Origin: Aphidius gifuensis
Taxonomy: Eukaryota; Arthropoda; Insecta; Hymenoptera; Braconidae
Assembly (NCBI RefSeq): GCF_014905175.1
Contig: NC_057789.1
Coordinates: 27,772,555-27,836,554 of the forward strand
Length of the DNA: 64,000 bases
Direction of reading: 5' to 3'
Position 1 is the first letter of the stretch, and the number at the start of each line of letters is the position of its first letter. Shown here one piece after another: positions 55,201 through 64,000 of the stretch. Under the pieces are notes generated by a model. That model was not told the DNA's origin, did no database searches, and saw only the letters and a list, made by a program, of their open reading frames with translations. The position numbers and the translations under genes were made by a program.

Positions 55201-58200
55201 ATCTTGCTACAACTTTGTCACTAATTTTTTTTTACTTTCAATCGAGACTCAATTTGTCAATATCAGCTTTTCAACAATTTGTAAAAATAAATCATCAAGT
55301 AGTTTCACTTTTCACACTATAAATTATTTTTTTATATATTTCTCCACTTGTTTATTTGACACGTTGAATTTATCATTTATAGGCCTGTGTGAAGAGTCAA
55401 CTGGTCAATCAAACATCATTCTGGACATTGAAGAAAGTCGTGGTGATGGTAAGTACTTGTTTTTATATTTTTATCAATACATTAGAAATTTATATTTTCC
55501 ATAATAACAAAAATAAATAAATAAATAAAATGAAAAATCAATTTTAAATTAAAAATAAAAATTTCTTGGCAAACTTTTATAAAAGACATAAAAATATGAA
55601 TCTTGCCAACAAAAAATCATGAATTATTTATTAATTCAAAACTTTGTTTCATATTAATATGAAAATCATATATACCAACTAAATTTTTATAATGATCTAA
55701 TAAATTCTGTAGTCATTTTAAACATTAAAATACAATATTAATCTCATTTTACACAGTGTATTATTATAATAATAATTATTATTTATCATGCGAGTGTCGT
55801 GTAGAGGTGTTATGATCTAGTGATGATAATAGTGTACATGTATATATTCTTTGTACACCAATTAAATAACTGAGGTGTCACTAACGAGCTAGTACATCCT
55901 ACAATCATTTGCAAAGTGTTAGGTAATATTAACGTACAAGCCACATCAATTATCTCTATACTCGATTTGATGATGCTTCATATATATGAGGAAGTAATTT
56001 TCCATGCTCATACGCTTCAACAAAATTTTATTTTATACATTGATGATGGCTACATATACATTGAAAAAAAAAAATCATCCTCGTAATATAGCCACCACAA
56101 CACACTTGATGATAATCATGATTTATTTTCATTTTTTTTTTTTTTTATAAAAACAAAGTTCAAGTTCATGATGATCATTAACCCTTAACTTATTATATCT
56201 GTTTTATTAATATTGTGGTGCAACAATATCGACAATAATCAATGCACATCATCAATACAAAAATCAATTATAAAAAGCTAGAGTTATTTTCAATAATGAT
56301 GATGAATCTATCTTCTTTAAACTCAGTGTTATTTTATTATTTATTTATTATTGACTTTTTTTTTTCAATTTCACGTAGACAGAATTGTAAATTATTTCTG
56401 ATGAATTATATTTTATTTTTTATTATTATTTTAATTATGTTTAATTTTTTTTTTTTTTTTACACAGCATTCGATCAGCCAACCGTACCAGAAGAACTTCC
56501 GGTAGTTGGAAATCCATACAATGAGACCACCTTGGATCTTACATTTCCCAACAGAATTAAAATATTTACTTTGGATGGTAAAAAATTAAAATTAATAAAA
56601 CCCCTGGATAGAGACAAGGAAAATTTATCACATCTTGTATTTCAGGTAAAATAATTTTAATTTATTTTTATTTTACAACTTTTTAGTTCATTATTATTTT
56701 AATATAATTTAAATTATAATCAATAATTATTTTTTTTTTTCATGCATATTTACACAAAGCTAATTGAATTTTTTTTTTTTTTTGCAATACATTTTTCATT
56801 TTTTCTTTCGCTGTTAATTCATCTAACGGTTTAAATCTCGTTATTTTATTTCTTTAAAGAATTTTTATTCTATTTTCTTTTTATCTTCTTGGTATTTTTT
56901 TTTGTTTTTTTTTTTTTGACTCAGCATTATTCTCTCGAGACAAACAGCAGGTAGGTGGAATTGAATTTGAAAAGGTCTGCTGTTTGGCAATGAAAATGTA
57001 ACTTCCTTATTTTCGAATATTTCTATATGTTTATAATTCATTGTTAACAACATAAAATTTTTAAAGCTTGATCAAAATTCCTACACATGAATTGTACCTT
57101 GATTTTAAAAAAAAATAAATAAATTCTTGATAAATTTTTCAATACAATTGCGACATGAGTACCGTTTTGGTATTGTCATTTAAATATTTTATTAATTTTT
57201 AATTTTTCAGCTTGCATGTACAGTGAGGTCAACAAACAAAAGACGAATCATACCAGTGATTGTCAGGGTGTCTGACATAAATGACAATAGACCAAAGTTT
57301 ATCAACACACCGTATGAAACAACAGTACCTGAGGTTTGTATTGAAAAAAAAAAAACAAAAACATCATAAAAATATATATAAAATAATAATTTACAGCTTC
57401 CAATGAAACTGTTATTTATTTGATGGTGTTTCTTTTTTTTTATCATTTTTATATCATCATTTATGATGCAGTAATAGTGTAACATTGAAAGCAATATGCA
57501 CCTGTTTTTAAATTTAATGATATTTACTACTGGCGTCTAGTGTCTGTTACAACATTTAGTATAAAATGTAGCTACTATTTTAACATCCGGACTTTGCTTT
57601 TTTTGCCATTTGAAAGTATAAATGACTTCCGTTCAGGCGTTGATTGTCAAACAATAATTATTAAAAAAATTTTTGATTAAAACAGATTTTACATTATTAT
57701 TTAATATTTTTATAATCAGTCAAAATTTAATTTCAATTTTAATATTCATGTAATATTTTTAATTTTTCGTTATTTTTAAAAGTAATTAAAACATTTTATA
57801 ATTAGGAAAAAAAAACCAAACATTTAAAGTTTTTTAATTGGAAGAAAAAAGAGATTTTAAATCATTAATTTTTACATTGATAATGAATTAACACTACACT
57901 GATAAAAATTACCAAGCTTGATTTATTAAAAAATTTTTATTAACTACTGGTATTTACCTCAAAATTTTAAAAACAGTTACTCAGCTTTTTTTGTAAAATA
58001 ACAATTAACTATTTTTTAAACTGCGGTAAACTCATAATAAAATACTTTTCTAGCAGTTAGCTAGATTTTTTTTTTGTACAACAAAATTTCACCATCAAAA
58101 AACACTTGACATAACGCTAAATTGTATTTTTTTTTTTTCCATGTTTTTCTTACTTTCGTTTGTTCATTTATTATCATTATTTCTTGAATTTTTTTTTTCC

Positions 58201-61200
58201 TTTTTTTTTATTTCATATATATTTGTTTCGTTATGTTGTATAAATGTCTTTAACGTCGTCTGCGAGGGAATTTAATTAGCCGAAGGCGCGTAATTGCGGG
58301 ATCCATCAGGAGATCTTGTCGTTGGCGCGTTGAATGATTTTAACAAGCAATACCATTTTATATAGTCTATAGAGCTGGATAAAAGCCGTAAAGACAAAAA
58401 AAAATATATATATTATGATGATTCTTTTTTTTTTTTTTTTCATTTATCCACATCTCAAAACCGTTATGATAGAATTGCGACGGGTTTCGCGTCATTAATG
58501 TTGATACGTTAGCTATATATACCGGTTTAACTTGCCACAATTTGACGCGCATTCCACAATTATTTTTCAAATTTTTTAATATTATTATTTCATAAATATT
58601 TTATTCCATACTTTGTACGTCATAATGCAATTAGATGAAATATTTTATACACGTCTGTTGACTGTTACGTTATACATTATGTTTCTTCAACTGTTTGCAA
58701 TTTTTTTCCTTTTTTTTTTTCGCCATTTCCTATTATTTTGTAAAATATGATAACAATAGTTTCGTTTAAATTTTCTTGATATTTTGTAAATAATTATATT
58801 TGTTTATTGTAGTTAACACCAGTTGGATCAACAATATTCCAAAATGTAGTTGCGGCTGATGCTGATGCTGGTGTCAATGGACTTGTTGAGTATTCAATAG
58901 CACCTGGTGATGGATCACAAATTGGTAACAGTAATGGTGTTGGTAGAGATAGAATTACAACTGCTGATGGATATGGCTATTTTAGTATTAATTTACCACA
59001 TCAAGGACAGGTGACTGTTAATCGTACACTTGATTATGAAAAAACTCAACGTTATCTTGTTACAATTTTGGCATCTGTAAGTATTTTTTTATATTATTAA
59101 TATAATTTATATAAAGTTTATTTTATTAACTTAAATTAAACACATTTAAATATATTTTAATGATTATTATCTTTTGAATTTGTTTTAATGTAAACTTATC
59201 TGATATAATAATGATCATTTTGGCTAATAAAGTATGACCAGTTTTATCTATCTTTTTTTTTTTTTTTAAATTCAAATTAATTTAAAAAAAAAAAACTTGT
59301 TATTAATAATTAAATATTTAGATTAATTTTAAATATTAAAATGATTTATCAGGTATATTTTTTACTAGATAAATTTAAAAAGATATAATTTTATTTTAAA
59401 TGATTTTTATTACAAGCCAAGTTGTTTGATCAAAGAACTTGACTTCAACAAGGTGACACATTAATGATTCATTTATTTTTTTTATTTTTTTTTTATCTGT
59501 TATTTTGCTCACGGAAGAATTTTACATTGGAAAATAGTTTGAATTATGCATCAGATTTGAAATGTTGAGCATTTTTCAATGTGATGCTATCTTTCGTAAA
59601 TCATCAACTAAAGGAAAGATAAAAAAATAGAAAAAAAAACGATTTAAAATTGACGTTATTCAAGGCGAGGTTGTGAAGAGCCAGTTTATGTTATAACTGG
59701 TGACACTGGTCAAATCCATGTGGGTTGTAATCTCTCAGTATGACTCACACTTTGCATTGCCATTTATTCATACTCTGAATATTATTTTATTATTCAAATA
59801 CACAGGTGTATTTAGTATTTAATTTTAACTAAATATATATTTTAGATTTTTTTAATTTTAACTTTTATATTTTTTTTTTTATTTAATAACGTTTCATTTT
59901 ATTTTTTTTACTTTACGACTTTTCAATAATTAAAGGAGTATATATTTTTTTTTTATCGTACATATTATGCACGCACTAGAGACATTTGCATATCGCTTAC
60001 CCTCGATATTTTATATCTTGCCTACTCATGTATAGAAATACAATTTTTTTTATTTTTTTATTTTTAATAATCTTATACTTTTTCTATTTTTTTTTTCTAG
60101 CTTTTCATGCACATATATTTAAATATCACTGCTTAATAAATGTGCACTGACCGTTTAAATATAAATTTGAAATTTATTTTTTTAATTTTATACTGAAAAA
60201 AAAGAAAATTATATAAGTTTGAATAAAAAATTTATTAAAAGAAAAAGAATAAAACAAAAGACAACAATAATATATATAATCTTTTGTAAAATTTAAAACT
60301 ATATTGGCATAGTTATTTGAAGATAAATAAAAGGCTTTCTTATCGCATGATTATTCTGTTCATGTCAGGCATCAAAGATGTGCTTTCCTTTCATTTTTTA
60401 TTTTTTTTTTTTATAAAATTGCTAAGTCAGTATTCAGCATTATGGATAAAAAAAACTATATTTACTTTTGACATTAAAAATATCAATACTTTTATACTTT
60501 GTAATAATTCTTTTTTTGTTTTATATTTTTTTGAATCACTGATTTTATTTTAAAACTCAAACTTTTGTAATTTAAATAATGCTGACATGAGTTTTTTGGT
60601 TAAAATGAAAAATAATATTATTTTAGATTAAAAATAAAATAAAATACTGTGACAAAGTTTTTACAAATTATATTATCTTGCTCTGTAAGTTGATATAATC
60701 CTGAGCAAGATGAGACATTGTTTTTATGTAATTTGAACAAGTTTCAAATCGAGGATCTTGTTTAATCACAGAATTTATGTCAATTTAAATCATTTACTTT
60801 TCATTATAGTGTTGCAATGACAGTTAAATGATGAAAAAAAAATATTGCACTGATAAATATACCATATGAAAGTTTCATTTGAGACGTACATTTGATTTTT
60901 GCGTTGTAAAACTTCTTGTGAAACTTGTTCAAGACAAATTGTCTGGTATAAATTGCTACTGGTTATAACTTTCGTCCCACGTGCTAATCAAAACTTGTGT
61001 ATAGTAACTATCATTATATATTATTTTAATATACATTTAAACAATAAAAATAATAGCCCATTTAGAAAGAAAATTATCTATTTTTTGCAATTATATATTG
61101 AGTTGATTTTATCACACTTGAATCGTCAAACGGTATATCTATATAAACCTATCATCCATCAGCTGATCAGTTTTTAAAAAACAATTGCGGAAATTGTCAT

Positions 61201-63773
61201 GAATGTTGATAAGCAAAAAACTTTTAAGTATCATCTTCTAAACGCGCATAAGATCAATCGGAGAATCTGATGATACCTCAAGATTATATTGAGATTGACT
61301 TTTATCAGTATATACATATAAATATATATAGCAGTTCGCACGCTTCAGTGACAAAGAACCCGTTCATTTCTTTGGAAAAAAAATAAAAAACAAAAAATCC
61401 TCGTGTATACGTATGATCAACTTAATATTTTTTTTTTGTCTCACGTGTCTAGCGAATCAAAGTGTCTATATGTCGGTATGTTTTCTATACAAGTATATTT
61501 ATTTTTATTTTTTTTCGAAAGACATTTATAAACGGTACATAAAGAAATTCAACAAGATTTTATATTATGACGAGTATAAAAATAATAAAAAATTCACTAA
61601 AATTCAAGTGTAGCATGTTGAATATTTACTTTATTGTTGAATGTTATTATTTTTTTATATATAACATGTCAAAGTTGAAATGCTAAATGCTTCATGTATT
61701 ATTCTAAAAATATTTCATCCAGAAACTTGCATTTGCAAATGATTCAGAGTTTCTAAGTTTATGATTTGTAGAAGATATATACTAAGAAATTTTAAGAAGC
61801 AAAAATAATATTTTTTCTACATCAATAGTTGGATAACTCTGTCATATTATTTTCCAAAGTTAACTGAATATCCTATGAATAAAATTAATTGAAAATAAAA
61901 AAAATAAATAAATAAAATACAATTATTTTTATCAACTAGTTGTATCAACTTTCTCTGAATCAACAGAAAATTGAATCAATATTGAATCATATCAAATAAC
62001 TTGTTAAATAAAATAACTTGATATCCGATAAAATGTTTATTTCAAAGATGACAATAAAATTAAAATGAAACTTGGAAAAAAATAAATGAAAGAAAAAAGT
62101 ATATTATAGTATAATAATATAATACAATAATACTCGTTTCGATTTGCACAAAGCATCAGGATAAATTGAGAATTTCATTCAGTCTAACTAGATTACCCAA
62201 TAATTTTCAACCGCGCCGACAGTGAATCAAAATAACATGGAATTACCAGAGCCAAGACATCAGATGATTGAGTTCTCATAATGGAGAATTTTTTGATGAA
62301 TCTTTTTCTCTCTTTCTCTTTGACAAACACTACCGCACGAGACCATTATGATTTTTTTATATTTTCAATCATTAAGATACCCTTAATTTATAATATTTTC
62401 TTATGAACCACATTTGTCATTAGTTGTATATTTTCAATAATTCAACTTGTCGGTAGAAAAAAAAAAAAATTAATTATTATTCATTATTATTTTATTATTT
62501 TTTATATTACAATATATTTTTATATGTTAGTTTTTGACTTGGCAAATATTGTTATTTTATTTTAAATAAATATAATAAAAAAAAAAATATTCTTCATGGT
62601 TAAATTGACTCAATCAATTTGTCGACAACAGGATCGAGCGAGAAATGTGGCTGAAAGATTTACATCAACGACAACATTAACAGTTAATATCAAAGACGAT
62701 GACGATCAAGATCCTTCATTTATTTATAAAGGCTGTATGCTACTTGATGGAGCTTGTATTAACACTGAATATTTCAGCAGTGTGAGTATTCATAAATAAA
62801 ATAATATATTAAAAAATAAATTACATAAGCATTAGAGCGTATAAAAAAAATCCATTTAATTTTTTAAAATTAAATTAATATAATTTATCAGGTATCCAGT
62901 GGTGTATTATCAGGAATACTCAATATATCCCCAGAGAAAATTCAGGCAATCGATATGGACAGTATAAATGCACCAATTCATTATTCTTTTTTAAGTGGTA
63001 ATCCAGTAAATTATCATGAATTTTTTGAAATTAATCATGACACTGGTGCAGTAAGACAAATTAAAGCTGTTGATACAACTGTTACTAAAAAATTTGATAT
63101 TATTATTAAGGTATTTATATTCATTATTATTAATTGATATTTCAATGCTTCAATTTATTATAAAATTTTTGAATTAATTAATATTTATTGTTAATAGGCT
63201 GTTGAAGTATCAGAAGCTAAAAGATCAGCAACAGCGAAATTGAGTATAACTGTTAAACCAGTTGATAGTAATCCACCAGCAATAACAGCTTCTTCAGTTG
63301 AAGGATTTGTTGATGAAAATGCACCAACTGGTACTAAAGTCATTGATGCGAATGGAAATCCAATAAAACTTTTAGTTTCTGATGCAGACTTGGTGAGTTT
63401 AAATATAAATAAACAGTTATACTTTTTAAATAAATAAATAAAAAAAAAAACTATTATAATTATTTAAATTTTATTTACTTTACAGAGTCCTGAAGATCCA
63501 AAACCTAATTATAATTTTGAATTAACAACAAAATTTTTTTCAATTGATCAAACTGGTATATTAATTGTAAATGAAGAAAATTTAGATCGTGATCCACCAA
63601 GTCCAGGACGTTTTACATTTCAAGTTGTTGCACGTGAAAAAGTTGGTCATGCTGCATCATCACCATTGTCATTTGTTGTAACACTAAATGATGTTAATGA
63701 TAATGCACCACAATTACCAATGTTACCAGCAATAACTGTTCAAGCTGGTGAAACAAGACGAGAAGTTGTTAAA
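7210..63773 (+). CDS. Cad99C: Cadherin-99C, protocadherin-15 orthologue (5' part; 3' end outside window)
   Basis: Inferred exons: 7210-7212 (ATG), 52130-52208, 55383-55448, 56467-56645, 57211-57333, 58813-59076, 62632-62781, 62892-63110, 63198-63392, 63486-63773 and beyond. All junctions are in phase, with 522 codons present. Residues 1-25 are a signal peptide (IFFSSLCFILI core). EC1 spans about 28-137 with LDRD and DINDNRP; Cys30 and Cys112 fit the known EC1 disulfide of PCDH15. EC2 spans about 138-266 with DADAG, LDYE and a non-canonical DDDDQDP linker. EC3 has a Cys273/Cys280 pair where PCDH15 also has two cysteines. EC4 ends with DVNDNAP. The run RFTSTTTLTV in EC2 closely matches PCDH15. 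Family role: a microvillus or stereocilium adhesion protein, acting in follicle-cell microvilli in Drosophila. The least certain point is the start codon, 45 kb from exon 2. Confidence 0.9.
7213..25415 (+). other. Cad99C: Cad99C intron 1, first part
   Basis: The donor is ATG|GTAAGT at 7213. About 18 kb of AT-rich intron follows with no recognisable nested coding exon on either strand. It holds many T and A homopolymers, short dinucleotide and trinucleotide repeats, and a 30-bp dyad at 14642-14671. Less AT-rich islands around 9130-9300, 11380-11450, 13400-13540 and 17160-17420 have no coding signal and may be regulatory. Open frames of 60-116 codons here look like chance. Confidence 0.6.
14642..14671. 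repeat. 30-bp dyad symmetry element
   Basis: GACATTACA (14642-14650) and TGTAATGTC (14663-14671) are exact inverted repeats, and the centre TTGTACAA is itself palindromic. Only the two bases flanking the centre on each side break the symmetry. It could be a dimer binding site or the relic of an insertion; nothing around it decides. Confidence 0.6.
25416..26393 (-). CDS. C15orf61 homologue (DUF4528), nested antisense gene
   Basis: Three exons on the minus strand: 26393-26352, 25987-25744 and 25543-25416, with junctions in phase, 137 aa. It starts MRCLTSFRKPLSSE and continues VLTSYLRQTKEPPWTSYF, then NDQRGMSHFNWPVGSSNYH, VLRTGCFPYIKYHC, FKAIKIINLGIPCLLYGIA and TIYFLLPEDK. The order and spacing match human C15orf61 (VLTQHL, PHWTSF, NDQFGLSHFNWPV, NYHVLRTGCFPFIKYHC, NLGIPTLLYG, ITVYFLNKED), which is about 20 residues longer. 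The basic N-terminus suits mitochondrial import, and LLYGIAATLLI could be a membrane segment. The biochemical function of the family is unknown to me. The ATG at 26393 is chosen because it alone joins in frame to VLTSY. The gene lies wholly inside Cad99C intron 1 and reads against it. Confidence 0.92.
26394..27657. other. Upstream flank of the C15orf61 homologue, inside Cad99C intron 1
   Basis: No coding exon is visible. The less AT-rich parts, 26580-26720 and 27030-27540, must include the promoter of the minus-strand nested gene, but no TATA box or clear initiator stands out. An open frame at 27026-27247 is hydrophobic and T-rich and unlike any family I know. Confidence 0.4.
27650..27676 (+). 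promoter_or_regulatory. Cad99C: Recursive-splice (ratchet) site in Cad99C intron 1
   Basis: A long T-rich tract ends TTGTTACAG at 27670 and is followed at once by GTAAGT (27671-27676). This is the juxtaposed 3'/5' splice site consensus that defines Drosophila ratchet points. It divides the 45-kb intron into about 20.5 kb and 24.5 kb, and joining exon 1 here regenerates ATG|GTAAGT. It is the only site with both halves at full consensus that I found in the intron. Confidence 0.75.
27671..27742 (+). other. Cad99C: Putative RS-exon (poison exon) after the ratchet site
   Basis: A second donor, GAGAAG|GTAAGC, lies 72 nt downstream, so acceptor and donor define a 72-nt exon. If retained after the exon-1 ATG it reads in frame for 21 codons and then meets TGA, so inclusion would end translation. 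This fits the exon-definition model of recursive splicing, in which an RS-exon is recognised and then removed. It might instead be a leader exon of an alternative transcript. Confidence 0.5.
27743..35220 (+). other. Cad99C: Cad99C intron 1, middle part
   Basis: AT-rich intron with no recognisable coding exon. It includes a (GAA)6 run at 30253-30271, a CA-repeat near 30067-30082, and a weaker splice-like juxtaposition, TTTTCTTAG|GTAATT, at 32557/32558. Confidence 0.55.
35225..35640. repeat. TGACA-rich block with internal repeats (MITE relic or enhancer)
   Basis: About twelve TGACA/TGTCA pentamers occur in roughly 400 bp, far above the expectation for such AT-rich DNA. ATCAAATGGATATAT is repeated exactly at 35248-35262 and 35341-35355. 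The left edge (GATATATTAGAT then CATTCATGACA from 35256) has an imperfect inverted counterpart at the right edge (35609-35640). No coding capacity. Either a decayed inverted-repeat element or a homotypic cluster of TGACA sites, as bound by Hth/Meis-type homeodomain proteins. Confidence 0.5.
35641..47977 (+). other. Cad99C: Cad99C intron 1, third part
   Basis: About 12 kb of AT-rich intron without a recognisable exon. Less AT-rich islands at 37380-37640, 41830-41990, 42280-42500 and 44380-44600 could be regulatory but show no coding pattern. A perfect 15-bp hairpin stem lies at 44073-44116. The long frames at 42402-43023 arise from T-rich DNA. Confidence 0.55.
44073..44116. repeat. Perfect 15-bp inverted repeat
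   Basis: AGTCAAAATAATATT (44073-44087) and its exact complement (44102-44116) enclose a 14-nt loop. The stem is too AT-rich and too short for a typical miRNA precursor, and I see no recognisable mature miRNA in it. Confidence 0.6.
47978..48034 (-). other. Last exon of the gustatory receptor with apparent frameshift
   Basis: Entering in the phase set by the previous exon gives IVSTIV, matching the family's (V/I)AGTIV, then diverges and stops at TGA (47980-47978). Another frame a few bases on reads EIILLRW, resembling the missing E-hydrophobic-Q-F part of the motif. The pattern fits loss of seven bases coding the TY region and part of a neighbouring codon. An assembly error is also possible. 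Confidence 0.6.
47978..49971 (-). CDS. Sugar-type gustatory receptor (Gr5a/Gr64 class), nested antisense gene; altered C-terminus
   Basis: Nine minus-strand exons: 49971-49789, 49725-49491, 49408-49273, 49202-49003, 48924-48836, 48758-48541, 48452-48293, 48212-48123 and 48034-47978. Phases agree throughout, 455 aa, normal for the family. Family marks in order: ESFHNSMKPTIKFIQLFGIFPLSG; GGIAGESLLTIYSGITIF then WSEVHREWSKME; NFSDLFIILVSIGLAERYKFLN; WKQLRISYIILSKLVKLID; YDDFMTLHPLFSLFFAFVKMFAV; ISIARIHDHSK; NDEIALTGMSFFSITRRFILT. These are segments of insect sweet-taste receptors: seven-transmembrane, inverted-topology ligand-gated channels of gustatory neurons. The final exon begins IVSTIV as expected but then reads KLFYCDG to a TGA, losing the TY..QF signature. 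It may be a damaged allele or pseudogene. It sits wholly in Cad99C intron 1. Confidence 0.88.
49972..52129 (+). other. Cad99C: Cad99C intron 1, last part, with upstream flank of the receptor gene
   Basis: The stretch should contain the promoter of the minus-strand receptor; the less AT-rich patch at 50410-50530, with a GCGCGTACACGCGC dyad, is the best candidate. The intron ends with a long T tract and TTTTTCACAG before 52130. A minus-strand frame at 50488-50243 contains a signal-like hydrophobic run but no family resemblance. Confidence 0.5.
52130..52208 (+). CDS. Cad99C: Cad99C exon 2: signal peptide
   Basis: The acceptor is TTTTCACAG and the donor CCAG|GTAAAT. In the only phase that joins exon 3, it reads VSSTIGWIFFSSLCFILIPE and so on to SKP: a hydrophobic core followed by polar residues, as a signal peptide should. 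It has no in-frame ATG, so an upstream exon must supply the start. ATG|GTAAGT at 7210 does so exactly in phase. Confidence 0.85.
52209..55382 (+). other. Cad99C: Cad99C intron 2
   Basis: AT-rich intron of 3.2 kb with no exon seen, including long A and T runs at 52401-52423 and 53539-53558. A less AT-rich island at 52790-53060 stands out from the rest and may be a regulatory element; its open frame (53001-53291) resembles no family. Confidence 0.55.
55383..57333 (+). CDS. Cad99C: Cad99C exons 3-5: EC1 domain
   Basis: Exons 55383-55448, 56467-56645 and 57211-57333 encode GLCEESTGQSNIILDIEE, then FDQPTVPEELPVVGNPYNE, RIKIFTLDGKKLKLIKPLDR, LACTVRS and RVSDINDNRPKF. This is the PCDH15-type EC1, with LDRD and the calcium-binding DxNDN linker to EC2. 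Intron 55449-56466 holds a T-rich tract before its acceptor and nothing else recognisable. Intron 56646-57210 is AT-rich and empty. Confidence 0.92.
57334..58812 (+). other. Cad99C: Cad99C intron 5
   Basis: No exon seen. A G+C-rich island at about 58250-58332, with GGCGCG twice and a TTAATTAG homeodomain-type core, contrasts strongly with its AT-rich surroundings and is a candidate regulatory element. Confidence 0.5.
58813..59076 (+). CDS. Cad99C: Cad99C exon 6: EC2 domain
   Basis: Eighty-eight codons in frame from LTPVGSTIFQNVV through ADADAGVNGLVEYSI, YGYFSINLPHQGQVTVNRT and LDYEKTQRYLVTILAS to a GTAAGT donor. This is a single-exon EC2 core with the DxD and LDYE calcium motifs. LTPVGSTIF matches PCDH15 LTPVGTTIF. 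Confidence 0.93.
59077..62631 (+). other. Cad99C: Cad99C intron 6
   Basis: AT-rich intron of 3.6 kb. No exon, RNA gene or mobile element is recognised; open frames around 60317-61613 are low-complexity and T/A-rich. The acceptor, GTCGACAACAG, has a weak pyrimidine tract, but the reading frame on both sides supports it. Confidence 0.6.
62632..63773 (+). CDS. Cad99C: Cad99C exons 7-10: end of EC2, EC3, EC4
   Basis: Exons 62632-62781, 62892-63110, 63198-63392 and 63486-63773 are all phase 0. They encode DRARNVAERFTSTTTLTV, the KDDDDQDP linker, YKGCMLLDGACINTEYF, IQAIDMDSINAPIHYSFLSG, VKPVDSNPPAITA, VDENAPTGTKVIDA, LDRDPPSPGRFTFQVVA and LNDVNDNAPQLP. EC3 enters and leaves through linkers lacking the full DxNDN, as in PCDH15. 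The last donor, AAA|GTAAGT, opens an intron that runs to the window edge. Confidence 0.93.
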
Positions 63774-64000
63774 GTAAGTTTATATAAACCTAATTGTATT
63801 TTATCTGTGTTACATATATAGATTATGATAAATAACATAATGAAATTTCATTTTATCATGTTGCAATATAACAGAATTTAAAATCTTTCATTACATATCA
63901 TTCTGACTCATCAATATGCCACTACACTGCATTGCCTAACCAAGCGAAATTGCAATTACTATATTTTTTTTTATTTTTATTTATTTATAATTTATTTTTA
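63774..64000 (+). other. Cad99C: Cad99C intron 10 (partial)
   Basis: AT-rich sequence after a GTAAGT donor, with no acceptor followed by a cadherin frame before the window ends. Confidence 0.6.

Overview
The window is nuclear DNA of an insect: very AT-rich, full of A and T homopolymers, with short coding exons that have GT..AG splice sites and lie far apart. A parasitoid wasp (Hymenoptera) is my best guess from base composition and gene content, but the sequence does not settle the order. Most open frames in the six-frame translation are chance products of T-rich or A-rich introns. I support four protein-coding genes, all assembled exon by exon with phase-consistent junctions.

Layout. (1) 1-3100: a head-to-head inverted duplication. 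Its core is an almost perfect 126-bp palindrome (2220-2345 / 2374-2499, 3 mismatches) carrying CCAAT and CRE/ATF-like sites. Each arm runs outward into two exon-like blocks with matching GTGAGT donors, so this looks like a bidirectional promoter with divergent spliced transcripts. (2) 4102-5977 (+): mRpL1, mitochondrial ribosomal protein uL1m, eight exons, complete, 352 aa. (3) 6710 to beyond the right edge (+): Cad99C, the insect orthologue of protocadherin-15. An Inr+DPE-like core promoter lies at 6710-6744. The likely start codon is the last codon of exon 1 (7210-7212), followed by a first intron of about 45 kb (7213-52129). The signal peptide and EC1 to EC4 follow in nine exons up to 63773, and the gene runs off the window.

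Inside the giant first intron, on the opposite strand, are two complete nested genes: a C15orf61 (DUF4528) homologue (26393-25416, 137 aa) and a sugar-type gustatory receptor of the Gr5a/Gr64 class (49971-47978, nine exons, 455 aa). The receptor's last exon loses the family's C-terminal TY..QF motif by an apparent frameshift. Near the middle of the intron (27670/27671) is a textbook recursive-splice (ratchet) site, a pyrimidine tract and CAG joined directly to GTAAGT. A second donor 72 nt downstream defines a poison RS-exon. The intron also holds a TGACA-dense block at 35.2-35.6 kb that may be an enhancer or a decayed MITE.

How it fits together: mRpL1 serves the mitochondrial ribosome and C15orf61 is a small protein predicted to be mitochondrial. 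Cad99C is a microvillar/stereocilia-type adhesion protein whose long intron hosts the antisense genes. No tRNA, rRNA, CRISPR array, transposase or viral gene was found.
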